A stretch of 64,000 nt of DNA from Ignavibacteria bacterium (GCA_028714695.1 JAQTLX010000006.1:62001-126000), one strand, 5' to 3'. Shown: positions 38,091 to 48,154, counted from the stretch's first letter. Translations and numbers: made by a program. Notes: a model not told the origin generated them from the sequence alone.

Positions 38091-38876
38091 TTATATTTTA
38101 CCTTTTAAAATATCGGAGAACATTCCGAGCCTGAATTTGTCCGTTTCAGGTGTACATGAATTGATAAATTCCACGCTGCCGTTTCCATAGGCTGATGCCA
38201 GATTATTTTCTTTCAATATGAAATTCAGTCGGTTCACGGTTCCCTCGTTTCCGTCAATAATCTTAATGCCATTTTTTCCCGCCGATTTATAAATCAAATC
38301 TTTGAAATAGAGAAAATGAGTGCATCCAAGCACGATGGCTTCGTAATCATTAAAATCGTATTCTGCGAACTTACTCTTTATATAGTTCTCCGGCTTTTCG
38401 CCTTTAAAATCAAATTTCTCCGCAAACTTAACGAGTTCGTCCAGTGAGAGTTTATCCGTTTTATTATCCGTATCTATTTCGTTCAATAAATTTTCCAGTT
38501 TTTCTTCTTTCAATGTCAGCGTAGTTGCTGTCACAAGTATTCTTTTACTCCCCGAATTAATAATCGCGGGTTTGACTGCCGGCTCCATGCCTATTATCGG
38601 AAATTCGTATTTCGCCCTGAGTTCTTTTATTGCAAGGCTTGTTGCCGTATTGCAGGCGACAACAAGAACTTTGATTGACTTCTTTGATAAATACTCCACT
38701 GCTTCGCTTATAAATCCGAATACCTGCTCATTTGACTTCGTGCCGTAAGGAACATTCACGGTATCGGCAAAATAAATATAATTCTCCGTTGGAAGTAATA
38801 TCCCGGCATCTCTCAATACGGTCAGTCCGCCTATTCCTGAATCGAAAAACGCAATTTTCTTTTCCTTTGTATCCAT
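38091..38876 (-). CDS. murI: Glutamate racemase
   Basis: MurI makes D-glutamate for peptidoglycan. Both catalytic cysteines are present, in VACNTAT and LGCTHF, as is the N-terminal FFDSGIGGLTV. I start it at the ATG at 38876 (MDTKEKKIAFFDSG, 261 residues); the longer frame from 38909 begins with TTG inside the upstream gene. An AAGGAAGG purine run is present about 16 bases upstream. The stop is immediately followed by the cutC start. Confidence 0.95.
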   Translation of the reverse strand: MDTKEKKIAFFDSGIGGLTVLRDAGILLPTENYIYFADTVNVPYGTKSNEQVFGFISEAVEYLSKKSIKVLVVACNTATSLAIKELRAKYEFPIIGMEPAVKPAIINSGSKRILVTATTLTLKEEKLENLLNEIDTDNKTDKLSLDELVKFAEKFDFKGEKPENYIKSKFAEYDFNDYEAIVLGCTHFLYFKDLIYKSAGKNGIKIIDGNEGTVNRLNFILKENNLASAYGNGSVEFINSCTPETDKFRLGMFSDILKGKI

Positions 38877-38883
38877 ACTAATA

Positions 38884-39306
38884 TTAATTTCCTTCCTTTC
38901 TGAATTCAATCAATTCAATCGGCGCTCCGTTATGTTCGACCATTGCAACTTTTACTCCTTCTGAAGGCGAATTCGGTTCAGTAATTATTTTCAAATTGCG
39001 CTTTTGTATTTCGTATTCTATAGAATCAACCTCAAATGCAAGATGAGGAATATTTTTTATTATTTCCGGAATATCGCTGCCTTCTTCGAATCTCATCCAC
39101 TCTATTCCGAAAGGGCTTTCTTCAAAACCGCCGACAAATATTTTTAATTCCGGTATGTGCCTTTCTCCCGGAAACGTTTCCCTGACAGGGAATCCTGCAT
39201 GATGATATTTCCATCCCCATTCTTTTATAGCGAGTGGCTGTTCCGAATCTTTTCTTTTATTCATCATATTCATATTCATAATAAGGACAGTTTTCAGGAG
39301 CGGCAT
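38884..39306 (-). CDS. VOC/glyoxalase-like protein
   Basis: A protein of up to 140 residues with a vicinal-oxygen-chelate pattern: HHAGFPVRE at the start of the domain, IPHLAFEVDSIEYE in the middle and GVKVAMVEHNGAPIELIEF at the end, giving possible metal ligands His and Glu. The substrate cannot be named. Several in-frame ATGs (39306, 39279, 39273, 39267, 39264) precede the domain; those near 39264-39279 overlap the upstream oxidoreductase gene by only 8-23 bases and are more plausible than 39306. Confidence 0.82.
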   Translation of the reverse strand: MPLLKTVLIMNMNMMNKRKDSEQPLAIKEWGWKYHHAGFPVRETFPGERHIPELKIFVGGFEESPFGIEWMRFEEGSDIPEIIKNIPHLAFEVDSIEYEIQKRNLKIITEPNSPSEGVKVAMVEHNGAPIELIEFRKEGN

Positions 39307-40318
39307 GGCGCTTGCACCCGGTCTTGCAGTGCGCGCAATAATTTATTTCTTCTCCGGTTCCTGCTTTGATAACCCATTTATTATCGACAAGCAAATCTCT
39401 TCCTATGGATACAAAGTCGGACAAGTTATTTTCAATAAGCCATGACGCACGCTTTGGTGTTTGAATTTCATTGACTGTTATCACAGGTACATTCACATTT
39501 TTCTTAACAATGGTTCCGTTATATACAACATTATTATAATCGAATCCTGCAGGTTTGGCATTTATTTCGTCTTTATTACCGCCGTGTGAAACATGCAAAA
39601 TATCAATACCGTTTTTTTCGAGATACTTAGCGGCGTCAATCCCCTCTTCGATTGAAGAATGATTCACACCAAGCCTGTATCCTAATATAAACGGTTCTTC
39701 AACCGCGTTTTTGATACCGGTAATTATTTCCGTCGGATATCTCATTCTTCCGGAAAATGTACCGCCGTATGCATCCGTTCTCTTGTTGATTTTTTCGTTA
39801 GTGAATTGATTAAGAAGAAAACCGTGAGCGCCGTGCAATTCTATGCCGTCGAACATCGCATTCTTTGCTCTTATTGCCGCATCGATAAAATTCTGTTTTA
39901 TTTTTTCCATTTGTTCTATTGTCAATTCACGCGTTCTTGGATTGCCTTCGATTGCCGAAGGTCCGTATGCGAATTCCGATATAATTTCTTTCACAACCAA
40001 ACCCGAATGATGAATCTGTATTAGAACAACTGCACCGTGTTTATGGCAGGCAGAAGTTATTTTTTTCAGCCCTTCCACATGTTCATCGGACCAGATTCCG
40101 AGTTGCGAATCGGCAACTCTTCCGTCTCTCGAGATGCATGTTGCTTCTACAATTATAATACCCGCTTCGTTTCTCGAAATTCTATCGTAATGCTGTACAT
40201 GTTTTTCCGATACAAATCCCTTATCATCCGACCATCCGAAATTTACCATCGGAGGCAGAACAACCCTGTTCTTAATTTTAAACTCTTTTATTTTTATTTC
40301 TGAAAATAATTCCGCCAT
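39257..40318 (-). CDS. NADH:flavin oxidoreductase (Old Yellow Enzyme family)
   Basis: The 353-residue FMN-binding TIM barrel shows IKNRVVLPPM at the N-terminus, the active-site FDGIELHGAHGFLLNQF stretch and TDAYGGTFSGRMRYP, all typical of the Oye/2,4-dienoyl-CoA reductase family. It ends shortly after CAHCKTGCKR...NCP, a Cys cluster that in larger relatives holds a [4Fe-4S] centre leading into a FAD/NAD domain; that domain is absent here. It may therefore receive electrons from a separate protein. It overlaps the VOC gene downstream. Confidence 0.92.
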   Translation of the reverse strand: MAELFSEIKIKEFKIKNRVVLPPMVNFGWSDDKGFVSEKHVQHYDRISRNEAGIIIVEATCISRDGRVADSQLGIWSDEHVEGLKKITSACHKHGAVVLIQIHHSGLVVKEIISEFAYGPSAIEGNPRTRELTIEQMEKIKQNFIDAAIRAKNAMFDGIELHGAHGFLLNQFTNEKINKRTDAYGGTFSGRMRYPTEIITGIKNAVEEPFILGYRLGVNHSSIEEGIDAAKYLEKNGIDILHVSHGGNKDEINAKPAGFDYNNVVYNGTIVKKNVNVPVITVNEIQTPKRASWLIENNLSDFVSIGRDLLVDNKWVIKAGTGEEINYCAHCKTGCKRHAAPENCPYYEYEYDE

Positions 40319-40320
40319 AT

Positions 40321-42963
40321 TTACTTTCGTATAGTTTTTAGTAATTGGCCGCCGATACCGATACTGTATCCGTTAATATAATAATTTATTTTGCCTTCAG
40401 AGTCGGCGGAAAAGACAAAAGGCAGTTCGGCATTTTTGCCGTATCCGGTTTTTGCGCAGATAAAGTTCAGCAATTTATCGCTATCATCTAAAACAAATAT
40501 GCTTTTTGAAGGCAATTCGTTGAATATGCTGCTATTGAATTTTTCGTCTGCACTTCCTTTTTTCAACACAAATATAAATGTTCCACCCCATTCATCAAGT
40601 TCTTTCTTTACGGGTTTTAAATCTGTCATAAGATGTTTCGTAGGTTCTTTATCCGGTTCTATTATTGCAATTACGAAAGGAAGTTTATTTGTTAAATCCG
40701 ACAGGACAACGCTTTTATCGGAGCCTGTCTGCATGACAGTAAAATCATCCGTGATGATATGCATTGTAGGCGCCTGTCTTTCGTTAATATCGCTTACACG
40801 AACAGAAACTTCGGTGGTTGAATTTTCTGTCACTTCGAAAAAATAAATATTATTAAGGACAGAACCATCCTGCTTTCTATTGCCGGTTACAAGCATATAT
40901 TGCCCCGCCGGCACTTCAAGAGGCGAAGGAAAAGCAGATAGAGGTTTTTCTTCTTCGAATTCAAGCGAACGGTAAACGCCTTCTCTGAAAAGTTCAATCG
41001 TGAAATTTATATAATACTTCGGATCAAAACTACCTGCGTTAATAAGTTTTATATATCCTTTTTTTTCATTCACAAGCGGTTTAGGTTCGAATGAAACATC
41101 CTTCCACGTTGTCCCGCTGAGATACTGAGGGACAATAGTCTGAGGGTTCAGGCGGGCAGGAATGCCGAAAGCCCTGCATACCGCCGCAAAGAAAATGTCT
41201 CTGGATTTTGCATCAGCAGAACGCAAATCAAGAACTCCGGCAGGAGTCAGCGGCGCCCTAGAGTGAAGATTTGCAGTCTTATCAATTTTAATATTTTTCT
41301 TGATCCAATTTATTATTTTATCCGGAGAAATACTCGATTCTCCAAGTTCCGATTTCATTTTTTCGTATACAGGTTTTCGCCATGCAGTCATCATTTCATA
41401 TGATATCCTGCCTGACAGGATATAATCTTCCCAGATTTTCTCATTACCATGAAAATTGTTTTTATACTTAAGGGCATTAGTCAGATGGTCGGCAAGTATT
41501 TCATTTCGTGTGTCCCTCAGGTCCTTTTCGCTTATAACCGAAAGAAGTTTCAGTGCATCAATTCTTGATGTTTGTTTAGTGTCTTTGAGAAATGAAGTAA
41601 TTTCTTTCCAGTTTCCGCTGCTTTTTGTTATGAACCGATACGCCGTCACATCATTAATCCCGAGTTCATTAATAAAATTCGCCGACCACGCGGAGTCCTT
41701 GAAAGTACACATATATAAATTCCGTATCGAATCTTCCTGCCTCAGTCTTCTTTCGTTTTCCTTCTGATTTTTTCCGTCTGTATTTATAACCGGCTGTTCA
41801 TCCGGAGGAACAAGATGATATTCCTCGAATTTTCCGTCTGCGAATTTATCGGAAATAATTATTTCAACCGTATCGGAATTTCTTATTCTTGCGACTTTGT
41901 ATCCGTGAAAATTCTCTTTGTTTGCCCAAATCATCAAATCGCCGTATCCGGTTGTGAATGACGCCGGACCTTCCGGATTCGTAAATGATTTTGCGAGCGG
42001 GAAAAATTCGGCATAATTATACAACTGGAACTCAACTTTTGCATCTTTTACAATTTCTTTATTTTCATTTACAACTTTTACAAATATTTTCTTAACCGGA
42101 GTATATTTGCCGGTTCTGTTTATTTCTGCGAATCTTGCCTCGCTTGTAATAACGGATTCCGTGCCTTCATACCAGCCGTACACTCTTGTATTTACAAGCA
42201 TAGTGCGCGTTGACGGAGCGGCAAACCAGCCCATGTCAAGATTCGGAGAAGGCTCGCATGCTCCGAGAAAATGCCAGTCGCCGTCGACCCAGATTTCAAC
42301 CCAAGCATGATTATCGTCAGTATGCGCCCACCTTGGAGTATAGACCTGCCTGGCGGGAATTCCAGCGGTTCTCAAGGCTGCCACGAAGAAGGTCGATTCT
42401 TCGCCGCATCTGCCGTACGAGCAGCGTATTGTGCTTAACGGCGCGCTTGTTCTTTCATCGGAAGGTCTGTATGTAACTTTTTCGTGGCACCAGTGATTTA
42501 TTTCAAGCGCGGCTTCATGCATCGAAAGATTCTTCACACGATTCATTATTTCATCATACATTTCCGTCCTGAAATTATCAAGGTTCTCATTATTTACTCT
42601 CACCGGAAGAACAAAATGAACAAAAACATCTTCCGGTATAATTCTACCCCATGATGTTTCAGTTTTTGCTTTTAACGACATTCTGACGTTTTCAAGAAAG
42701 TATTTTCCGGAATAATCAGCCATATCGCTCAGCGGAAGATATGCAAGAATGAATTTCAAAGCCAGTTCTTCGTCCCTGTTCTTTGTTTCGCTAAGTACTC
42801 CGAATATCACTTCCGAACGGCCGCCTGCAAGTTCTTTCTGTATGCTGAGCCGGCTTTCGATATTCGAAAGCAGTGCTTCGCTTGTAATTATCTGGGCTCT
42901 CGTCGAATTGCAGGAGAGGATAAGCAGAACTGAAATTATAACTAAGGTATATAAATGCTTCAT
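40321..42963 (-). CDS. Exported transglutaminase-like protein
   Basis: The 880-residue protein has a signal that may be lipoprotein type (LLILSCNS). A transglutaminase-like cysteine protease domain lies at about 155-265, with RCGEESTFFVAAL (Cys) and DNHAWVEIWVDG (His). A second, related segment (about 555-610) keeps DIFFAAVCRAFGIPAR but has no Cys at the catalytic position and looks non-catalytic. Beta-rich segments lie between and after, ending in a thioredoxin-like fold region (about 760-880). Proteins of this architecture are common in Bacteroidota and probably act on peptides in the periplasm; the substrate is unknown. The oxidoreductase gene starts three bases after its stop. Confidence 0.88.
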   Translation of the reverse strand: MKHLYTLVIISVLLILSCNSTRAQIITSEALLSNIESRLSIQKELAGGRSEVIFGVLSETKNRDEELALKFILAYLPLSDMADYSGKYFLENVRMSLKAKTETSWGRIIPEDVFVHFVLPVRVNNENLDNFRTEMYDEIMNRVKNLSMHEAALEINHWCHEKVTYRPSDERTSAPLSTIRCSYGRCGEESTFFVAALRTAGIPARQVYTPRWAHTDDNHAWVEIWVDGDWHFLGACEPSPNLDMGWFAAPSTRTMLVNTRVYGWYEGTESVITSEARFAEINRTGKYTPVKKIFVKVVNENKEIVKDAKVEFQLYNYAEFFPLAKSFTNPEGPASFTTGYGDLMIWANKENFHGYKVARIRNSDTVEIIISDKFADGKFEEYHLVPPDEQPVINTDGKNQKENERRLRQEDSIRNLYMCTFKDSAWSANFINELGINDVTAYRFITKSSGNWKEITSFLKDTKQTSRIDALKLLSVISEKDLRDTRNEILADHLTNALKYKNNFHGNEKIWEDYILSGRISYEMMTAWRKPVYEKMKSELGESSISPDKIINWIKKNIKIDKTANLHSRAPLTPAGVLDLRSADAKSRDIFFAAVCRAFGIPARLNPQTIVPQYLSGTTWKDVSFEPKPLVNEKKGYIKLINAGSFDPKYYINFTIELFREGVYRSLEFEEEKPLSAFPSPLEVPAGQYMLVTGNRKQDGSVLNNIYFFEVTENSTTEVSVRVSDINERQAPTMHIITDDFTVMQTGSDKSVVLSDLTNKLPFVIAIIEPDKEPTKHLMTDLKPVKKELDEWGGTFIFVLKKGSADEKFNSSIFNELPSKSIFVLDDSDKLLNFICAKTGYGKNAELPFVFSADSEGKINYYINGYSIGIGGQLLKTIRK

Positions 42964-43066
42964 TGTTATTAATTAAGGAACCAACATTATTATTCACGGA
43001 AAGTAATAACTTATGGTAATTGAATTTTTATTTCAATTCTCTTTTTATTCGGAACCGCTCGAAAGA

Positions 43067-43492
43067 CTATTTGCTTATTTTTATATATGTAAAAATTTCT
43101 ACGTTTCCTTTAATCATCGACCATACGGGACATACCGACTCTTCGGATAGACTTATGGCTTTCCTGACGTCCGGTTCTTCTGTATTGTCTGATGTCAGCG
43201 TATAGGTTATATGTATCTCTTTAAATGCTTTAGGCATTTCATCACGTTTTATTCCCGATGCCGACACGCTCATTCCTTTTATATTTTTTCCCATCTTTCT
43301 GAGAAGAAATATTATGGAAGTTGCGCTGCATCCGGCAAAACTCATAAGCAGCAGTTCAAGCCCCGTATATCCCATTCCATCGCCGAGCGGCGGAAAATAA
43401 TCCATGCTGACATTATGGTTATCTCTTGCATTGCCGATAAATAATAATTTATCGTTCTTTAATTCCAGATTTACTTCGAATTTATCGTTCAT
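43067..43492 (-). CDS. OsmC family peroxiredoxin-like protein
   Basis: The 141-residue protein shows the OsmC/YhfA layout. The first Cys is in MSFAGCSATSI and the second in ESVCPVWSMIKG, the pair that reduces organic hydroperoxides in the family. Cytosolic. It lies 8 bp downstream of the second DUF1569 gene on the same strand, so the two probably share a transcript. Confidence 0.92.
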   Translation of the reverse strand: MNDKFEVNLELKNDKLLFIGNARDNHNVSMDYFPPLGDGMGYTGLELLLMSFAGCSATSIIFLLRKMGKNIKGMSVSASGIKRDEMPKAFKEIHITYTLTSDNTEEPDVRKAISLSEESVCPVWSMIKGNVEIFTYIKISK

Positions 43493-43500
43493 AAAATTTT

Positions 43501-43950
43501 TTATACTCTGAATTGTAATAAATGATGATTTAAATGTTTATATATAAGCGAATCCCATTCCTTCATTGTCAGTTCACCGAAATATGGATGAGATGTTTTC
43601 AAATCCGCTTCGGGATCAACACCGCCGAATCTTTTTATATAAGCGATAAGCAGAGTTCTGTTTTCTTCAAACATTCCGTTATCCGCAACCAGAAACTCTT
43701 TCGTAGTAGCCAGATTTTTATTGAATACATCGGTGTCGAATAATTTACCTCTTACCATTCTTCCTATGATCAAAAATGATTCGTTGTATTCGGGTATTAT
43801 TTCACCGAATGCGAGTTTCAAACTTACGGTGCAATGTGTAAGCATTTGTGATACTGTCATCGATCCCCATTCAGGCTTTGTTTTCGAAGTGAGTTTTCCG
43901 ATTCTATCTATCAATTCCTGATTCTCGGTTCTGTTAAAAAGGCTTTTCAT
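43501..43950 (-). CDS. DUF1569 family protein, copy B
   Basis: A 149-residue paralogue of the protein at 37002-37454, with the matching blocks KPEWGSMTVSQMLTHCTVSLK (outline), a central FNKNLATTKEF and the C-terminal HLNHHLLQFRV. The conserved His residues fit a DinB-like metal site. Role unknown; paired with an OsmC gene. Confidence 0.87.
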   Translation of the reverse strand: MKSLFNRTENQELIDRIGKLTSKTKPEWGSMTVSQMLTHCTVSLKLAFGEIIPEYNESFLIIGRMVRGKLFDTDVFNKNLATTKEFLVADNGMFEENRTLLIAYIKRFGGVDPEADLKTSHPYFGELTMKEWDSLIYKHLNHHLLQFRV

Positions 43951-44072
43951 GTAATTAGTTTTATTTCAGGCGGAATAATTATTTGCGATGTTATTGTTAT
44001 ATGAATTTATTCAATCAATACATAATTTGGTATAGATTAATTTTTCCCCTAATAACATAAAAAAACATAGAG

Positions 44073-45605
44073 TTAATAGAAGTATCTGCCTTGTTCAAGC
44101 AGTTCTTCCTTAGTAAATTTCGGTCTTTTACATATAAATACAGTTAGATTTCTTTCATGCGGCGTGCAATAAATATTGTCGTAATGTACTCCGGTTGAAT
44201 CCACAACTTCGAACGCTTCTTTTAATCCTTCGTACGAATCTTCACCTGATAGACGAAGCACAATATCTCCTTCCAGTCTGCTTTTGCTCCATAGAAAATA
44301 ATTATTGTGCCCGCTTACGATGTTACCGAATCCGTATTTTTTCCCGAGCAGTTCAAGCGCTCCCGCATTTCCATAATTTTCAGTTGCAATAATGGTTCGC
44401 TTTCGTTCTTCCGGAGTTAAAGTCAAAAATACACTGCCTAACATATCAACTTTTTCCTGCCAGCCAATCCTGTCGGCAAGCAGTTGCGATAGCAAAGGTC
44501 TGTTGCCTCTTTCTATTTCCGTATTCAAGCCCAGAACCCCGGTAAGTTTTGCCGATGTTTCATAATCGAGATAAGGCTGTAAAACCGGCACAACAATAAA
44601 CGTATATGCAATAACAAAAAATAACGAAACTGCATAAACCCAATTTTTATTTTTTTTGCTTATAAGATTTTCAACAAATACTGCTCCCGCAGGGATAACA
44701 CACATATAAGCAAACGCGGTTCTGTCAAACCTGCTTGATTTCGTTATCATGAAAAACAGGAATGAGAAAATGAATATGAACCCGAATATTCGGTATTCTT
44801 TCTTTTTAAAAATCAGAAATACAAGACCTGCAACCCAAAGCGGCGCAATAAAAGGATTATAAGAGAGTATCTGCATGATTACGAATTTAACAGGAGGCAG
44901 CGGCACATTCTTTTGTGTAACATTCGTCATATAAAATTCAAACGAAGGATAACCGTTTTGCATTTGCCATATTATGTTCGGCAGAAAAATAAGCGACGAT
45001 ATAACGATGCAATATAGAAAGTATTTCGTAAATAAAAACTTTCTGTATTCAGTGAAAAGCAGCGATAAAATGATGAACAGAATGCACAATCCGGCTGTAT
45101 GCTTGTTCAGCATTAAAAGACCGAACAAAATGCCGGTATGAATCCAGTACTTCGGATTATTTTCCTTTATCATCTTTATCAGATAATAAAAAACGAAGCC
45201 GCACAAAAGCGGTTCGAAAACATTCATCGAATAAAATCCGCCGAAGACAGGGAATATTGGAGCCGCCATTATGCAGACTGAAGCAATTGCTTGTGCGGTT
45301 TTGTTTCCGCCCATCTGTCCGGTGATAATACCCGCTAAAAATACAGTTGCTGACGCTGCAATTGCCGCAAGAAACCTGACTGAGTATAATGAATCACCAA
45401 AAACGGATTTATAAACAGCAAGAATCAGCGGGGCGAAAGGCGGATGGTCAACGTAACCTGCTGCCGGGTTATTCGCGCAGGCGATGTAATAGAGTTCGTC
45501 TATGAAATATCCGTAACCTTTAGTAAATACCGAAATATACAGAAGAATAAAATTTACGAGCGAAATAAGAAGAAGATGTTTGTTATCTGAAATAAATTTT
45601 GCCAT
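44073..45605 (-). CDS. Membrane glycosyltransferase, GT39/ArnT-like
   Basis: The 510-residue protein has about ten hydrophobic segments. The first extracytoplasmic loop holds the acidic motif DELYYIACA followed by YVDHPPFAPL, as in ArnT and related polyprenyl-phosphate-sugar transferases (PMT_2). A soluble C-terminal domain (about 395-510) follows. It would transfer a sugar from a lipid carrier to lipid A, protein or another acceptor; the acceptor cannot be told. Monocistronic by its spacing. Confidence 0.9.
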   Translation of the reverse strand: MAKFISDNKHLLLISLVNFILLYISVFTKGYGYFIDELYYIACANNPAAGYVDHPPFAPLILAVYKSVFGDSLYSVRFLAAIAASATVFLAGIITGQMGGNKTAQAIASVCIMAAPIFPVFGGFYSMNVFEPLLCGFVFYYLIKMIKENNPKYWIHTGILFGLLMLNKHTAGLCILFIILSLLFTEYRKFLFTKYFLYCIVISSLIFLPNIIWQMQNGYPSFEFYMTNVTQKNVPLPPVKFVIMQILSYNPFIAPLWVAGLVFLIFKKKEYRIFGFIFIFSFLFFMITKSSRFDRTAFAYMCVIPAGAVFVENLISKKNKNWVYAVSLFFVIAYTFIVVPVLQPYLDYETSAKLTGVLGLNTEIERGNRPLLSQLLADRIGWQEKVDMLGSVFLTLTPEERKRTIIATENYGNAGALELLGKKYGFGNIVSGHNNYFLWSKSRLEGDIVLRLSGEDSYEGLKEAFEVVDSTGVHYDNIYCTPHERNLTVFICKRPKFTKEELLEQGRYFY

Positions 45606-45707
45606 GACAAAATATAAACTTTATTTAGATACGGAATATTTTGCACAACGTTTCATCTGCGAAATAAAAATATTTTGACGCCGATAAATCTTAATGTGTG
45701 TGAAATT

Positions 45708-47843
45708 TCAGATTGCCTCAGGTAAAGTAAAAATAAACTTGCTGCCTTCCGAAACGGTACTTTCTACCCGTATATTGCATCCGTGTTTTTCGACTATTTC
45801 CCTGCAAAGTACAAGACCCAGACCGGTACCTGCCTCTGACTCTGTACCTGCAGTTGTATAGTGCTTATCAAGCACAAATAGTTTGTTGATGTTTTCAGGT
45901 GCGATGCCGACGCCGTTATCTTCAATTGTGACGACTATATAATCATTTGCTTTTGCGCATTTCACATTTACGTACCCGCCCCTGTTTGTAAATTTAATGC
46001 TGTTTGATAACAGATTTCTGAAAAGCAGTTTAACCATATTCAAATCTACATCAACCCGTGTACTTAAATCAATTTTATTTCTTAGAGCAATTTCTTTCTG
46101 TGACGCCAGTATTTCAAGATTCTCAAAAACCTTTTGCACTTCATCATGCAGATTAACGGCTTTTCTTTCGAGTTTATAGTTGCCCGATTCAAGCCTTGTC
46201 CAGTCAAGCAGATCATTAAGCAGCGTGAACTGTTTTTTCAATGAATCATTAAGCAGTACGCTTGTTTCGATAATCTCTGCACGGCTCATCGTGCCGGCCT
46301 CTTTTGCCAGAATATCGGAGAATCCCAGAAATCCCTGGAACGGACCCCTTAGGTCATGCGCTATAATTGAAAAGAATTTATCTTTAGCGGCGTTGAGTTC
46401 GCGTAGTTCTTTCTCGCTGGATTCAAGTCTTTCTTTTGACCGCATAAGAAGTTCATTAGATTCACGAATCACTTTATCGGCAATCAGCATTTTTTCATTT
46501 TGCTGGTGAATCTCAAAATTTCTTTTCGTCAGAATGGCATTGGTTTTTTTCTTAATTCTGTTTTCGCGGTATAGTAGCAAAGAAAGTGTGGCGACAATGA
46601 CAAACACTATAAGGAAAATATATATAATATTACGCTGCCTGATAACTTCCTTTTCTTTAACAGCCAGTTCTCTGTCATTAATTTCTTTTTCCTTATTCAG
46701 ATTATCGATTTCCATCTGCTGTTTATCGGTTGTATAGCGCGATTCGATTTGCTTTATCTGCGCGCTTACATTTTCATTAAATAAGGAATCGCCTGTTTCT
46801 TTAAACAGTTTGTAATATTCAAATGCCTTTCTGTAATCGCCCATACCCATGTATACTGTGGAAAGGTTTTCATATACACGATTCAGATTATTTAATGCGC
46901 CGATATCTTTTGATATCCGGAGACCTTTTTCGAGATATTCTATTGCTTCCTTATAGTTTTTCTGCTCCAGACTGAGCGTACCAAGATTAATATAGACTGT
47001 CGATATACCGGTTTTGTCGTCAATATCTTTCATAATATCAAAGGCTTTCAGATAATATTCTTTCGAGACGGCATAGTCATGATATTCATTATGTATCAAT
47101 CCAATATTTATCAGACACTTTGACGAAACCAGTTTGTCCCCTATTTCGTCCGCTATTGTAAATGACTGCTTTAAATAAAACTCTGCGGAATCGAATTCCC
47201 GCCTGCCTATATGAAGTGTTCCCAGATTGTTAAGTAATTTTGCCAGTCCCGGCTTATCATTGAGTTCTTTGCAAATTGAATACGCGATATCAAAATAATC
47301 TTCTGCTTTGTCGTAATTATTCTGTTCATTATACAATAATCCGAGATTATTATAACTTGTTGAAATTAATTTCTTGTCGAATGTTTCTTCGGCTAATTTC
47401 AAAGATTTCATGTGGGCATCGATGGCTTTCGCGTATGAACCCTGCGCCGTATAAATCAATCCAAGATTGTTGTAACATCTTGAGATACCTTCTTTATCCT
47501 GCAACTGTTCGAATATTTTTAATGCTTTATAACTATACTCCATCGACTTCGGGAAATCCGAAATAATGTAATATACCCCGCCGATATTTTTAAGTGCTGT
47601 TGCAGTTTGAAGATTATCGCCTAAACTTTCTGCGTATTTGAGAGCGGCTTTATAGTTTGCAAGCGAAGTATCGGGATAATTCATCCTGTAAGCATCTCCT
47701 ATTTCGGTATGAATAATTATTCTGTTTGCAATATTATCAGTGTTTAACAGATTTTTCAGAGAATCTATTCTGAGCCTTTCCTGTGCCGGCAGCATGGCGG
47801 AGATAAAAAGAAGAAAGATTATAGAAACGATTTTAATCTTCAT
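45708..47843 (-). CDS. TPR-repeat sensor histidine kinase
   Basis: The 711-residue protein has a signal peptide (...SAMLPAQ) and about eight tetratricopeptide repeats (about 40-350) in the periplasm. A single membrane helix (about 405-425, IIYIFLIVFVIVATLSLLLY) and a coiled coil come next, then HisKA with FFSIIAHDLRGPF and HATPase with N box NLLSNSIKF, DNGVGIAP and GTGLGLVLC. This layout is common in Bacteroidota. The TPRs probably sense a protein partner. No cognate regulator is adjacent. It is divergent from the DUF1579 gene. Confidence 0.94.
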   Translation of the reverse strand: MKIKIVSIIFLLFISAMLPAQERLRIDSLKNLLNTDNIANRIIIHTEIGDAYRMNYPDTSLANYKAALKYAESLGDNLQTATALKNIGGVYYIISDFPKSMEYSYKALKIFEQLQDKEGISRCYNNLGLIYTAQGSYAKAIDAHMKSLKLAEETFDKKLISTSYNNLGLLYNEQNNYDKAEDYFDIAYSICKELNDKPGLAKLLNNLGTLHIGRREFDSAEFYLKQSFTIADEIGDKLVSSKCLINIGLIHNEYHDYAVSKEYYLKAFDIMKDIDDKTGISTVYINLGTLSLEQKNYKEAIEYLEKGLRISKDIGALNNLNRVYENLSTVYMGMGDYRKAFEYYKLFKETGDSLFNENVSAQIKQIESRYTTDKQQMEIDNLNKEKEINDRELAVKEKEVIRQRNIIYIFLIVFVIVATLSLLLYRENRIKKKTNAILTKRNFEIHQQNEKMLIADKVIRESNELLMRSKERLESSEKELRELNAAKDKFFSIIAHDLRGPFQGFLGFSDILAKEAGTMSRAEIIETSVLLNDSLKKQFTLLNDLLDWTRLESGNYKLERKAVNLHDEVQKVFENLEILASQKEIALRNKIDLSTRVDVDLNMVKLLFRNLLSNSIKFTNRGGYVNVKCAKANDYIVVTIEDNGVGIAPENINKLFVLDKHYTTAGTESEAGTGLGLVLCREIVEKHGCNIRVESTVSEGSKFIFTLPEAI

Positions 47844-48154
47844 GAAAATAATAATCTTTTAGTTTCATACTTGCAGTAAATACCGTATACTTTTTGAAGA
47901 TATTATTAATGCCCGTACCATTTATTATCCTGCAAGGAAAATATTTTAGATTTATCACACGAAACATCATGATTTGCTGCGCGTAATAAATAGTCTAACT
48001 TTTAAAATAAATAATTTTTCATAATTTTGATATATACAAAATTAAATTTTACAAACTAATGATATAACAATGTTTTACTAATTAATTTTTTTGAACCTTT
48101 TTTTACGCTATATTTGTTTTATTTAATACATTTTAAATTTTAAGGAGACTAAAT
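47844..48154. other. AT-rich divergent intergenic region
   Basis: A 311-bp gap between the TPR kinase (minus) and the DUF1579 gene (plus). It is very AT-rich and holds no ORF of note; the plus-strand promoter at 48090-48116 is the only feature I can name. Confidence 0.7.
48090..48116 (+). promoter_or_regulatory. Candidate Bacteroidota-type promoter
   Basis: TTTG at 48090-48093 and TATATTTG at 48109-48116 resemble the -33/-7 elements, although the 15-bp spacing is shorter than usual. The ATG at 48155 follows with a strong TAAGGAG ribosome binding site (48141-48147). Confidence 0.45.

Noticed and set aside
43020-43205. Plus-strand 61-codon frame overlapping the OsmC gene end
   Set aside because: Most of it is antisense to the OsmC coding sequence and no ribosome binding site precedes it.
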